In this document: one piece after another, positions 1 to 13,800 of the stretch | Position numbering within the stretch: the first letter of the stretch is position 1 | Layout of the letters: each line of letters starts with the position of its first letter | Assembly: GCA_016617855.1 (NCBI GenBank) | Contig: JAECUM010001703.1 | Coordinates: 1-64,000, forward strand | Length of the DNA: 64,000 bases | Direction of reading: 5' to 3' | Source: Megalonaias nervosa | Taxonomy: Eukaryota; Mollusca; Bivalvia; Unionida; Unionidae | Translations under genes and position numbers: made by a program | The notes under the pieces: model-generated | Told to the model about the DNA's origin: nothing | What the model saw: the letters and a program-made list of their open reading frames with translations, nothing else | Databases searched by the model: none

Positions 1-689
1 AGATTATGGTGCCACACATATGACGAAATTTAAGGTGGCAAAACTGTACATTATCTCATTTCTTTTGTGCCTAATAATGCAATAAGTACTATACTGCAGT
101 TTTTTCTTTGCCCCTTTAAACTTCTGCATGTTTCCAAAAGTTGATGGAAAGGGAGACACACTGTCCCCTCCCCCTGGGGATCATGGGTGCAACACTACCT
201 CACACCAGCCACAAATACATGTGCACCAGATATCTGCTTCAGCTCATAAGACATTTTTTTGCTGTCAGTACTATTTTCCAGTAAGTTTTGAAACTGATTC
301 AGAAGTGTTGAGTCCTTGAGGTTATTCATATTTACAATGAAATATTCTGCCATTTGTGATACTCATCTACATCAAGGCCATTTATGAGTAAAGATTTCTG
401 TAGTTTGTCACTTGAAAGGAAAAACAACAGCAACTTATTATGCTTTTGCCACTTTTAATGTCAGGATATTTATGTTCGACTTGGATCATTAAACTGTTCA
501 TTTAAAGCATGATTATTACGTTTTACCCAGTGTGAACATTATTAACAACTGTATAATGTGAAACTCTTTAGTTTTAAAAAGTAGAAATTTCCACAATATA
601 ATCATATGCAAGTAGGTAATCAAATGTCTTATTCATAAGAACCTCTATCATTTCAAAGACAAGTTATTCTATAAAAAATCACCTGCAAA
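1..689. other. Unassigned flank
   Basis: No exon, RNA gene or repeat recognised. Confidence 0.5.
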
Positions 690-1260
690 GGTAAACATCT
701 TTCAGATCAGAACACTTCCAGTCAATGATGATGGACGACAGTGAGTCATCTGACTCATTCCCAGTCACCAATAGAGTTAAGCAAGGCTGTGTGTTGACCC
801 CAACCCTCTTCAGTATGACATTCTCTGCCATGCTTACAGATGTCTTCTCTGACTCTGACAATGGATCAACATTAGCTACTGGACTGATGGCAAGCTCTTC
901 AATCTGAGAAGACCATGGATGAAGACTAAATGGCAGGAAGTGATAGTTCATAATCTCCTATTTGCTGATGACCATTCCCTGAATGTTTAATCTGAGTCTG
1001 ACTGCAGAGTATTGATCTTTCCTCTTCAGCTAGTGAAAATTTCAGTTTTAAAATCAGTATCAAGAAGACTGAGATGATGTACCAACCTGTACCAGGAAAA
1101 CCTTATGTAGAGCCTATGATCACAGTGAATGGCCAAACCCTCAAGGCAGTGGGCAAATTCACCTACCATGGTGGTACACTGCCAAGTGCAGTCCACATTG
1201 ATGATGAAACCAAGTGCCAGAATTGCATGCAGATTCATGAGAAACTTGGAACTTTATAAG
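690..1260 (+). mobile_element. Non-LTR retrotransposon fragment (reverse transcriptase)
   Basis: Conceptual translation in shifting frames gives FPVTNRVKQGCVLTPTLFSM (finger/palm of a LINE reverse transcriptase), a FADD-like block near 958-972 and KKTEMMYQPVPGKPYVEP, then VNGQTLKAVGKFTYHGGTL, a typical LINE thumb region. Ends, endonuclease and tail are missing, and frames are broken. A dead relic, of a different family from the two LINE pieces at 24 and 37 kb. Confidence 0.85.
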
Positions 1261-4200
1261 TCACTGAATTAAATATTTACAAACAAATGTGTATAGATTT
1301 ATTTTTCAGCCCATTTACATTCCAAAAGAGTAATTTTGTCAAATTAAAACAAAAATGTTTCATTTAGTTTCATGCTCTCAGCAATGTCATCTGAGCCATG
1401 GCCAGCTCATTTCCAGTTTCCACATTTCCACATCTGATGCTGAAGGACTTAGGAGAATCCCATCATCAGTTACTGGTAAATCACCTGCACTGTCCACTGC
1501 ACTGTCCACTGCTTCACCTGCACTGTCCACTGAGTTATGTCTTTCACACACTTGGTTGCTCAATACTGTTTAAGTTCATTGTTTTGCTCATGTAAAACAA
1601 AACACTATCATTGATGACAATTTTATTGTAACAATGTTCCACAAATCTCTGCTCCAGCATTACTCTAATCAGCTTCTTTCTTGGCCCTCTGACCTTTTAA
1701 ATGAAGTCTTCAGTGACCCATATTTCTGGTACTGACTTTACCATATTCAATGCAGTTTGCTGATTCTTGTAAAAGCTGAACTCACCTATTATAGGTTTGG
1801 AATGGCTAAAGGGGTTAATATTACCATTAGTTTTCAGGAAGTCAGCATGTTCAGTGGCATTAATACTAGAGGTCCATGGTATTACTGGCAAACCAGTTTA
1901 CCATGGTAATTTTGTTCCAGTACTTTTTCACTGTACAGGTACATTGGTAGTATTACATCAGTGAGACTGTACAGAAATTCCAGAGTAATATTCTAATGAA
2001 TTTAATGATATTAACTGCACGTTTTCATTTTTCATGACAAAATAATTCCAAAACATTTTTGTGTACAACTCAGTTGTATGTGTCAGAAAATAATTTTAAA
2101 AATTACAAATATAATTATATTTATGGTCCTTTGATCACATGTTGACATGTATAATGTACAGAAATGTGGTGGCCAAATGGGATGTTGTGAAAGATTGTGA
2201 AAGATATTTGAGTCAAGTGCAATTTTTGGAAAAATTTAGGATTTTGAAGAAAAGAAGAAATGTTTTAGTTACATACATGCATATGTTAATATGTGATTGA
2301 CAAGCTTTCCTTTGTAAGACTGCAAATCAACCTAAGACTTTCAGGAGAGTACTTCTTTTCTGGTTGAATATTATGCAATTTCTGAAGTCCACTAAATATT
2401 TTCTTGTTTGTTGAGTAAGTGTTCTCTCTTTGATACACATCTTACCCTGGTGCTGGCATCCCACTCAAAGTCTCCCTGTCTATTATATCAACAGTATAGC
2501 TAGTAAATTGTATACTTCAGTGTCAACACTTCCTATTTTTATAAAGAAGTTTTCTAATGTCAGCATAATGCCTTTCACAGAGTGTTCACTCTAGTGTAAG
2601 CTTAATCATCCCCTGTTAGTTTCAGTTTTTAGACTACAACTTGTACAACTAATAACATACACGTAGCAAATTCATCTACTATTAGGTAATTTCATGGGAG
2701 GGGGAGCTGCAATTTTCTTTTGAGCTGGGATATCTTTTATCTCAGTATTTATAATACACTGCTATTTTGCTATTAATCAGTGCAAGATATTTTTCCAGCT
2801 ATTGACAGAGTTGATTTTTAATTAAAAAAGTGTTAGGCCCCTGCCCCTGAATGTTAAATTGTTGGTCCTTAATGTAATTGTGGCATACTGTGGTACATAT
2901 TGCAGTATATTCAGAAATACTGCGGTACACTCTGGTACAAAATTTTTGTGGTATCCAACTGTAATTATTACCAATAATATGCCTTGAATCTCATATGCAG
3001 GTCTTTACATTATCACATAGTTCATAGGGCTTATAATAGTGTCCTTCTAACACTATCAGATTGTTTCTCTAATGGGCATTAGTTGTATCTATTGTAGATT
3101 CCAAGCAGTCAAGTTTCTTTTTCATGTCCTTTATATCATTTTTTATGTTTCAGGTTTTCCTAAAAAAGGATGTGCCATCTGTTTTAAGGGACTGAATTTT
3201 CTTTTTCATGGTTTGGAGTTGTTGCTGAATGTTTAACAGAGTTGTGACCAGATCCAAACCAGTAGAATATAACCTGGATAGAAAACATTGTCAGATGCAT
3301 GCATAATTAGCTTTCTTTGCTTTTCTGCCCACTTGGGTGGTGCCAGTAGCCAATGATTGCCATTAATAGACTGAATATGATCATTGGTCAGTGACTGAAA
3401 ATGACCAACAAAATTAAGGAAAACAAACTTTTACTTATCTTTAAGAAGCAAAATCACTCTAAACATTCCAGTTATAACCCTTATATACTTACCAGCACTC
3501 TTATTTCCACAATTTGCACAAAAACACAACTACAAACAAAAAGTTGGTTCAGCACTCATGCTACCAGGTGGCACCCCACCCCATCTGTGAACAGTGTGCA
3601 TTTATTAAGAAAAAATGTATTTGACATTAAACCTACACATTCCTTTGTAAGAACACAGCTTTCTTATTTAGCTAAACCTTGCATAAAATACATGTTTTAA
3701 GCACATTGGTCTTGATTGCGGCATGCTGCTTGTGAGGGAAGTGGATAGAAAAATATAACTTAAACCTCATTATGTTTTTTACAACTTACTCCTGAGTAAC
3801 TTCATGGATTAAAAGTCTCATTCAGATCTGACATGTGTTTTTTTATGGCACAACCGTAACAGGGAAAGAGAATGAACCCCAAAAGTTGAGGGCACTCGGC
3901 ATAGATGAAAGGAGCTTACTTTTCAGCTATGGGGACTGTTTATGACATCACTTGTGTCTGCTATGCTAAGATAAGCTCCCTCCTCCTGATATTTAATCAT
4001 GTAATAATTTTAAAGAACATGGTTCAGTGATATTAGATTAAATTTGGTATGTGAAATATGCAATAAGAAGCAGTTACATCTGATACTGATGTAATTAATT
4101 TAAACTAGTTCATATGCAATTTAATGTGATTGCTTTTTGCAGATGTACAAGTTACACTTCTGACAGATGGAAAAGAATAATTTTCTTTGATGGGACATAA

Positions 4201-4564
4201 TAATCAGTACATTAGTGTATAATTTTGTATTCGAAACAGCAGTTGTAAATGGAAATTACTGAAACTGTAGAATAAATTCCATTGTGTTACGTTGCTGATC
4301 TGATTGGATTGGTGGTGCATTTTCTGAATTCACAAGAATTTTACCAGCAAAAAGGCTTAATTTTTCAAGTTATTAGTGGAAATCTTAGCCTTAAATTTGA
4401 TTTTGAGGAACATTTGTTCATTTTGATTAAGTTATCTGGCATCTGATGAAACATTGTTTATTAGCTTGTACAGGGTATAACCAAACTTGTGCACAAGTTT
4501 GGATTTGAGAATTGGGAAACATAAGTAAGGTAACCTAGAGTCTTACTGTCTCATTGATCAGATT
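1261..4564. other. Unassigned flank downstream of GSTZ1
   Basis: AT-rich sequence with no recognisable exon. A small imperfect repeat of a CACTGTCCACTG motif lies at about 1485-1540. Nothing else seen. Confidence 0.45.
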
Positions 4565-5003
4565 TTGCTGAACTTGGTACATGTATGTATGCCTATATCA
4601 ATAGGACCAAACTTTGTATGTAAGCCTATATCAATAGGATCAGACTTGGTATGTGAGCCTATATTAAAAACTTGGTATGTAAGCCTTTATCAACAGGACC
4701 CAACTTGGTATGTATGCCTTTTTCAACAAGACAATCTTGTTATGTAAGCCTATATCAATAGGACTAAACTTGGCATGTATGCCTATATCAAGAGTACCAA
4801 ACTTGGTATGTAAGCCTATATCTGTAGGACCAAACTTGGTATATAAGCCTGTATAAATTGGACCAGACTTGGTATGTAAGCCTATGTCAATAGGACCAAA
4901 TTTGGTATGAAAGCATATATATCAACAGGACCAAACTTGGTATGTGAGTCTGTATCAGTAAAACCAAACATGATATGTAAGCCTATATCAATAGGACCAA
5001 AAA
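4565..5003 (+). repeat. 33-bp minisatellite
   Basis: About 13 diverged copies of a unit resembling AAGCCTATATCAATAGGACC followed by AAACTTGGTATGT. The period is a multiple of three, so short open frames here are artefacts. Confidence 0.9.
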
Positions 5004-5164
5004 GGAGTTTCATAATGAATAACAGGTGGTTTGGCACTGACTGTATCTCTTTATTTGAAAAACTTGTTAAAAGAGTAATAAGTTCAGAGCATTGATGAAG
5101 AAGCTACTGGGCAATGCAATATCATTTTGGTCAACAGCTGACTCAGAGTTTGTCGCCATCAAAA

Positions 5165-5510
5165 GTCAAATAAGAGATCTATTTCGGTATAATGAAATGT
5201 GTTATATCACTTTACATTCAGAAGATTACAAGATGACAAAATGGTTATTTAATGTTGAATAAAAGCTCTATTTCATAATACATGAATGTGTTAAATCAGC
5301 ATACATTTAGAAGAGTTCTAGATAACAAAAATGTAATCTAATGTTGGATAAGAGATCTATTTCTGAATAAAAATGTGTTATATCATTATACACTGAGAGA
5401 ATTTCAAGATAACAAAATGATTATTTAAGGTTAAATAAGAGATCTATTCCTGAATAAATGAAATGTGTCATATCAGTGTAAATTGAAAAGATTTCAAGAT
5501 AACTTGTTAT
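5165..5510 (+). repeat. ~90-bp tandem repeat, about four copies
   Basis: Each unit has AATAAGAGATCTATTTC, then ATGAAATGTGTTATATCA, then a TTTCAAGATAACAAAATG block. Copies begin near 5167, 5258, 5349 and 5434. Confidence 0.85.
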
Positions 5511-6007
5511 TTAATCAGAAAACTATATAGTAAGATCGTTAAGTTCAATGCTAAATCCTTGAACTTTGTTGTGACTACAATTATTAGCAATACAAAGTGG
5601 ATTGGGCCTACCTGCATGGATGCTTGTTTTTTGCAATAACTCTGTGCTGTTATAAATATATGCAGCTCAAAATTAAAAATATTGCTCACAAACCATGATA
5701 TTTCAGCTATCCTTTGATTTTCCACTTTCCTATTTTGTATAAAATCTGGTAAAAATGTTCCTATTATATTTGTAGACAGAAAATAGTCACAATTTACCAA
5801 TATTTACATTTCTTGGAATATATTGGCAAAGTCCTGATAATTGATTGCCTTATTACCAGCATCACTGAAAATATCAAATACATGAAATTATACAATTCAT
5901 GACAAAGTCATTGCTCTGAAAATTAAAGCTGTGAGAAAGAAAACAAATTTGATCTGAATAAATGCTGATTTACTGTCCTAAATAACATGATGTATTCTGT
6001 GACATCA

Positions 6008-6149
6008 CTAGCAAACTTTTCCTTTTCCTTGTAACTCCTTTGGGCAGTCAGGCTGTATAAAAGGGTCTGCTGCTTTGAAGGCATCCATTTCTGACAAAGA
6101 GACTGTAATCTTTTGGATCAGTGGAAACTTAGACAAGTTCACATTAGCT
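6008..6149 (-). CDS. GSTZ1: GSTZ1 exon 8 (C terminus)
   Basis: Acceptor GTTTATTTACAG. It completes the split Arg codon and encodes 46 residues ending GKVC, then TAG. It contains FPLIQKI and [17 protein letters not shown], matching the zeta C terminus (FPTI..., AF..AHP..QPDTP). The Cys-ended tail is a few residues longer than in mammals. Confidence 0.9.
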
Positions 6150-9100
6150 CTGTAAATAAACATGAAATTCTCTGTAAGTTTGTATAAATCTGCTATAGAG
6201 GTAAGTTTTACATGTGAACCTCATGTAACAGATGCAAAAATTAAACGTGATTCCTACAATTTAGCTATATTGGCATGAGTTAGCAAATTGTTTTTTGTTC
6301 AACAAAAATAAGCAGATTTACAAAATAGAAAAAGGGCCATAATTCACTTTCATCATCACTTTGTCTTTTCTTCATAAAACTTACTTGCTTTAGGTACCAA
6401 CAGGTATCATTACATATTACTCAGAATGTTCTTTGCCTCAGTTAGGAAAAGCAATAGAGAAAGTAAGCCAATTTTTCCCTTGTCTAAAGGTAGATTTGAC
6501 AATTTGATTTGAGCTCAGTCTTGTTCATATTTCTGTGGACTTCTTATAGGACTAACTTTATCACTTGCTTATGCCTCTTCCTGGCATGTATACATGGTAT
6601 AATTTGCTTCATTAATTTTTGGGTTGCTGGTTGTCACTATGACAGCATAATCATGTGATTAGTAATACTGTATAAACACAAAACAATCATGACATTAGCC
6701 TGGATCAACTGGCCCATTTTGACTTTTGTTGCTGTGCAATGGAAAGCCAGACCAGGAGCTCAGGAAAAAATTAATTTCAATGAAAACAATGGATGCTTGG
6801 TGGCACTGTGAATTTTGATTAAGAATAAAGAAAATTAACATTGAAAACAAAGCATACTAATTTACATCTTTAATTCAAAGAATGCATTTACATCAGTCTG
6901 GAAGAATGTTGTAAGAACAATTTAGTTGTAAACAATCCCAGCTTCTTTGTGATATCATGTACCATAATGACATCATAGTATTGATGGAACCACACATTCT
7001 CAAGGAATGGGATCAAAATGTATTTGCTGGATGTCAACAATGCACAAGGAGGTTTAGTTTTGCCATTTGTACCCAAGACTGATATCTGCAAATTCTCCAT
7101 GCAAACTGTCAAGTAGTTACAAGTAAGTTTGAAGAGTATATTTTAGCTGATCATTTCACAGGATTTCAGATTAGTGCGTATTATTTGAATTACTAAAGCT
7201 AATCTGCATACCTAAGAATATAATTGTGGAAATAAGTGAGCAAATATGAGTAGTTTTGTATGTTTTCATGCATTTGAATGATGTGTTGGCTCTGGGAAGA
7301 ACATTAACATTGAATGCACATAAATGACTTATCCATTAAAATTAGAACCTCAGTTTGCGGACCAATATTTCCAGAGACATTCTTTGTTTATTTGGATAAA
7401 GAGTTCTGTGTTTATTTGGATATACAGTTTTATGTTTATCTGGGTGTACAGTTTTATGATCAATTGGATATATAGTTCTGTGTTTATTTCGATATACAGT
7501 TCTGTGTTTATTTGGATATTCAGTTCTGTGTTTATCTGGATATACAGATCTGTGTTTATTTGGATATACAGTTCTATGTTCATTTGGATATACAGTTCTG
7601 TGTTAATTTGAATATACAGTTTTATGTTCATTTGCTTATATAGTTCTATGTTTATTTGGATATAAAGTTAAATGTTTATTTGGATATACAGTTCCATGTT
7701 TATCAGGATATACAGTTCTGTATTTATTTGGATATACAGTTCCATGTTCATTTGCTTATATAGTTCCATGTTTATTTGGATATACTGTTCTGTGTTTATT
7801 GGGATATACAGTTCTATATTTATTGGGATATACAGTTCTATATTTATTTGGATATATAATTCTGTGTTTATTTGGATATACAGTTCTATGTTTGTTTGGG
7901 TATATATTTTTCTGTTTATTTGGATATACAGTTCCATGTTTGTTTGGATATACAGTTCTATGTTTATTTGGATATACAGTTCTATGTTTATTTGGATATA
8001 CAGTTCTGCGTTTATCTGCATATACAGTTCTATGTTTATTTGGATATACAGTTCTATGTACATTTGGATATACAGTTCTATGTTAATTTGAATATAGAGT
8101 TTTATGTTCATTTGCTTATATAATTCTATGTTTATTTGGATATAAAGTTAAATGTTTATTTGGATATTCAGTTCCATGTTTATTGGGATATACAGTTCTG
8201 TATTTATTGGGATATACAGTTCCATGTTTATTTGGATATACAGTTCTGTGTTTATATGGATATACTGTTCCATGTTTATTGGGATATACAGTTCTATATT
8301 TATTGGGATATACAGTTCTATATTTATTTGGATATATAATTCTGTGTTTATTTACATATACAGTTCTATGTTTGTTTGGATATATATTTCTCTGTTTATT
8401 TGGATATACAGTTCCATGTTTATTTGGATATACAGTTCTATGTTTATTTGGATATATAGTTCTGTGTTTATCTGGATATACAGTTCTATGTTTATTTGGA
8501 TATACAGTTCCATGTTTATCTGGATATACAGTTCTATGTTTTATCTGGATATACAGTTCTATATTTATTTGGATATACAGTTCTGTGTTTATTTGGATAT
8601 ACAGTTCTATGTTTATTTGGATATACAGTTATGTGTTTATTTGGATATACAGTTCTATGTTCATTTGGATATACAGTTCTGTGTTAATTTGAATATACAG
8701 TTTTATGTTCATTTGCTTATATAGTTCTATGTTTATTTGGATATAAAGTTAAATGTTTATTTGGATATACAGTTCCATGTTTATTGGGATATACAGTTCT
8801 GTATTTATTTGGATATACTGTTTCATGTTTATTTGGATATACAGTTCAGTGTTTATTTGGATGTACTGTTCTGTGTTTATTGGGATATACAGTGCTATAT
8901 TTATTGGGATATACAGGTCTATATTTATTTGGATATATAATTCTGTGTTTATTTGGATATACAGTTCTGTGTTTGTTTGGATATATATTTCTCTGTTTAT
9001 TTGGATATACAGTTCCATATTTATTTGGATATACAGTTCTATGTTTATTTGGATATACAGTTCTATGTTTATTTGGATATATAGTTCTGTGTTTATTTGG

Positions 9101-10774
9101 ATATACAGTTCCATGTTTATCTGGATATACAGTTCTACGTTTTATCCAGATATACAGTTCTATGTTTATTTGGATATGCAGTTCTGTGTTTATTTGGATA
9201 TACAGTTCTATGTTTATTTGGATATACAGTTCTATGTTTATTTGGATACACAGTTCTATGTTCATTTGGATACACAGTTCTATGATTATTTGGATATATA
9301 GTTCTATGTTTATTTGGATATACAGTTCTAGAAGTTCTATGTTCATTTGGATATACAGTTCTATGTTAATTTGGATATGCAGTTCTATGTTTATTTGGAT
9401 ATACAGTTTTATGTTTATTTGGATATACAGTTCTGTGTTTATCTGGATATACAGTTCTATGTTTATTTGGATATACAGTTCTATGTTCATTTGGATATAC
9501 AGTTCTATGTTAATTTGAATATAGAGTTTTATGTTCATTTGCTTATATAGTTCTATGTTTATTTGGATATAAAGTTAAATGTTTATTTGGATATTCAGTT
9601 CCATGTTTATTGGGATATACAGTTCTGTATTTATTGGGATATACAGTTCCATGTTTATTTGGATATACAGTTCTGTGTTTATTTGGATATACTGTTCCAT
9701 GTTTATTGGGATATACAGTTCTATATTCATTGGGATATACAGTTCTATATTTATTTCGATATATAATTCTGTGTTTATTTAGATATACAGTTCTATGTTT
9801 GTTTGGATATATATTTCTCTGTTTATTTGGATATATAGTTCCATGTTTATTTGGATATACAGTTCTATGTTTATTTGGATATATAGTTCTGTGTTTATTT
9901 GGATATACAGTTCCATGTTTATCTGGATATACAGTTCTATGTTTTATCTGGATATGCAGTTCTGTGTTTATTTCGATATGCATATGCAGTTCTGTGTTTA
10001 TTTCGATATGCAGTTCTATGATTATTTGGATATACAGTTCTATGATTATTTGGATATACAGTTTCTATGTTTATTTGGATATACAGTTCTATGTTTATTT
10101 GGATATACAGTTCCATGTTTATCTGGATATACAGTTCTATGTTTATTTGGATATACAGTTCTATGTTTATTTGGATATGGAGGATAATGAATAAATAATT
10201 GCACAACTTGCCTGTGAGCATTAAGCATTTGTGGGACCAAGCAGATGTCGGCAATGGTTACACTGTCACCAACACAGTATTTCCCAGCTGTTTGCTGAAG
10301 CATCTTTTCAAAGGCTGAAATTTTCTTTGTTCTAATTAATATATACATATAAACAAACAGCAAACATACAGACAAACTCAAAACCTAACTTAAACTCAAA
10401 TTTATAATACACTATGAAAATCTAAAACGTTTATCTACAAAGTCATACTCAACAAAACATAATGCAAATCTTTCTCTATGATATGTTCAATGGCTTTGTA
10501 AGCTGTGCCCACTGCATGTATTATCAGCATAAAATGACAACTGATTTTACTAGAATATGATTTTCCAAATAACTATTCATCACCTTTACAAATGCACATC
10601 AACTGAAATATTATCAGTTCTTCATATATCAGATCTTTCTATGCAAGTTTAATATGATAAAATCAGCACAAATCAGTTATGTATTCATTTACTTAAATAT
10701 CAACTGGTATTTGATGTAACACACTATTCAGTTCAATTTAGCTTCACTGATTTCATTCAGTAACAATGACACAC

Positions 10775-10813
<39 letters not shown>

Positions 10814-13800
10814 TAAAAATAATAATAATACCAGTAAAGCCTTTGTCAATCCAGTAATGTGACCACTCCTTTTGTTTCTCAGGGTCAGCACATAATTTCT
10901 TTAAAACCGACAGATTCTGAACTGGCTGAGTGCCTGAATTTATTATTTCTGCCAGTGCATGAGCCTAGATGTAAAAAAAGAAAACTATGCATGACATAAT
11001 TCTGTTTACCTTTAAAATATATGCTGTACCTATACTGTAACCATCTATTTCCAACTTTTGGTGATATTTAATGGCTTCATTGTTTGATTTCCTCTCATGC
11101 TTTATCTCCATGTATGTATGTATGTATGTATGTATGTATGTATGTATGTGTGTATGCATGCATGTATGTATATATGTATCTATGTATGTGAGTGTGCTGA
11201 GAGATCTCCTCAGTCTGACACCTTCCCTATGTCTTTCATCAGCTATAACTTAAAGTCATGAGAAATAATGTCATATCTTTGCATGGAGAAAAGTGTTTTA
11301 CAGATACCCCAAAACTGATTAATTGTACAACCCATTGCATAATCTGCATTTGTAGTTCCTCTCACACATAACCTGAAAGGCTCTTTTCAGTTTTATTGAT
11401 CATGGTTTCATGCTATGCATGGGAGAGATTGGTGGTCCAGAGGTAGATATACATTGTTTTCCTTTAATACAAAAGTACCTGTGCTTTCCTTATTGGATCT
11501 TTTGGATACAAAGGGGGCTTAGGATATACATCATCCAGAAATCCAATAATGGCCATCTGGAAAAGTATAAAATCAGGAATTTAGAGGATTTGTAAAGTTT
11601 TCCACATTAGTAAAATGCACATAATATTGACCTTATGTATATACTGTGTATAATTGCTTATAAGTCAAGTCTAACTGCAAACTGCACAGAACCAGATCTG
11701 CTGTAACATAATGCACCAGCAGGTCTTTGTCTGTGCAGTTTGCTAGGAGTAATTAGTATAGACCTTGGTCTGCAGGTGCATTATGCTACTGCAGATCAGG
11801 ATCCTTGTTTGCACTTCACCTCGACTTATAAGCAAGTATGAGTGTATGTATATATGCATGTACGTATGCTGCAATTTGAGTGCACCATTGACTTATTTTC
11901 AAATGTTATTTGTTATTTAATATTTAATTTTGAGTCTCTACAAGTATTTATATTTGTGTTATTAGTTTTATTTTGTCATGTTTACATGCCTGCTATAAAG
12001 CAGATTTGTTTTTGTGTTATAATCTTGTTGATTCTTTTTTCTGTCTGTTCTTTGTTTTGTTTCCACAAAATAACTTGCTTTCTCCACCATATATTGTTAC
12101 CAAAGTTTGTAAATCGCTTGTACTTTGGGCATTATCAAACCCTTACAACAGAAGAGGGTCACTGTATCAACACTTCACATTCTTACTGGCTTATGTTCTG
12201 ATTATGCATTTAGCTCATAACCACATTGCTTTCTTTATCTACTGTATAATACCAGTTTACCTGGAATCATGAAACTTGGTGAGAGAATGCATCTTAGTGA
12301 GTACTTGACCCATATCTTAAAAGTCAGCCACTGATACCCATATCTGACACCTCATTGACTTTGGATAAATGTCATGTTTTTACTGTTCATGCTTTAAAGA
12401 ATTAAACTAGATAACTGTATCCATCTGTCTTGGTACATAAAGATTACGTACTATACTTTCAATTTGAAAAATGTTTGAGAATTTTAGTGAAGCTGGGATC
12501 TGGGGTCATTTATTATTTCAAATGATACCAATTAAATTGCAAATAATATTCAATATAATCTAACAATTACAAATTACTTATCTTTCAGTAGAATTATGTA
12601 TTAAATTACTTTATGTTCTTGAAATTTGGTATTTTTAATCACATGATAAAAAGAATCTTATGTTTGTACTCATTTCAAATGAAATTTAAGAAAACTGAAT
12701 AAGGCTTCCACTATCTCTGTCCAAAAATACCACAAAAAATTTACATTGTACAGAGAAACACATTAAGAAAATCATTATTCTTTTTATTTCAGTCTCCATA
12801 GGTCTGCTTGTTACTTTCACAGCATATATATTTGGAACTTTGCTGGTCATATTATAGGTAACAACAAAGTGATACTCAACATCCTTTAAATTCACCATCG
12901 TAGCATTAAAAGTCTAGACATTAACATACCAAACTGTCTTGTCTTCCATCCATAGTATACATGATATTGTAGAATTTAATTGCAAATACACTTTCCATTA
13001 ATTTTGTTGTATGGACTGGAGCTCTTTGGATTGTCATGAGCATATCTTATTGAAAAACACATTGCACTACTATATGCACCACTCTGGTGGTCTAGTGGTT
13101 AGAGTGTTAGGACTGGTCGGCCTGGTGTCAGGATAATGTGACTGGGTGGGACATGATGCTACATGTCTGCAGCATGATGCCCCAGTGCTAGACATCACAA
13201 TAAACTGCCACACTGCAGACATTTTAGCAATATGACTGAAAAATTGTTAAAGCTATGTCAAAAATCCAAATCACACACACAAGCACTATTTCATGCCTGT
13301 TTGATGGCCAGTTTTGAAAGAATTTAAATCAGTTTGAGCTGGAAACATGTGTTCCTAAAAAAGTAGTGAACTGTCTCTAATATTTTTTACCCTAAAACTT
13401 TCACACACTATTTACCCACAAAAATTGGAATTATTTATTTTCAAATTTTTGGTCTGAAAGGTTGTTTTTTGGTGCAAAAACTTAGCTAAGTTTAGATATG
13501 TATGAAAATGATAATTAAATTTCTCTCTATTTATTTGTACATCTGAAACAAATAATAAAAAGTATTAAAAAAGTCATTGATATTACAGTAATCATGTTGT
13601 AATCAAGGAGTAATCTTGATTATAGATTATTATTTTACTGTAATTAGGTACTGTAAAATTGCAAATAATTTTTATCAAAACAAGATTACAAGAATTACTC
13701 ATCATTAGAAAATTAATCAGTGATAGATGATTACAATTGCTAATTGTGATTACCCAAAGTCTGATTAAAAGTAGATCACTATGACTTATATTTCGTGTAT

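Noticed and set aside
7381..10179. CRISPR-like array
   Set aside because: No unique spacers; contiguous 24-bp monomers in animal intron DNA.
7324..10381. Many long open frames (up to 244 codons) on both strands
   Set aside because: They are translations of the 24-bp satellite, whose period keeps frames open. Only the minus-strand part at 10212-10314 is real coding sequence (GSTZ1 exon 7).
10965..11159. Minus-strand frame with LEIDGYSIG, resembling the GSTZ1 IDG segment
   Set aside because: The real exon for that part is at 15739-15819. Here the intron to exon 6 would be only about 40 bases, and the frame runs into a TATG microsatellite. Chance resemblance.
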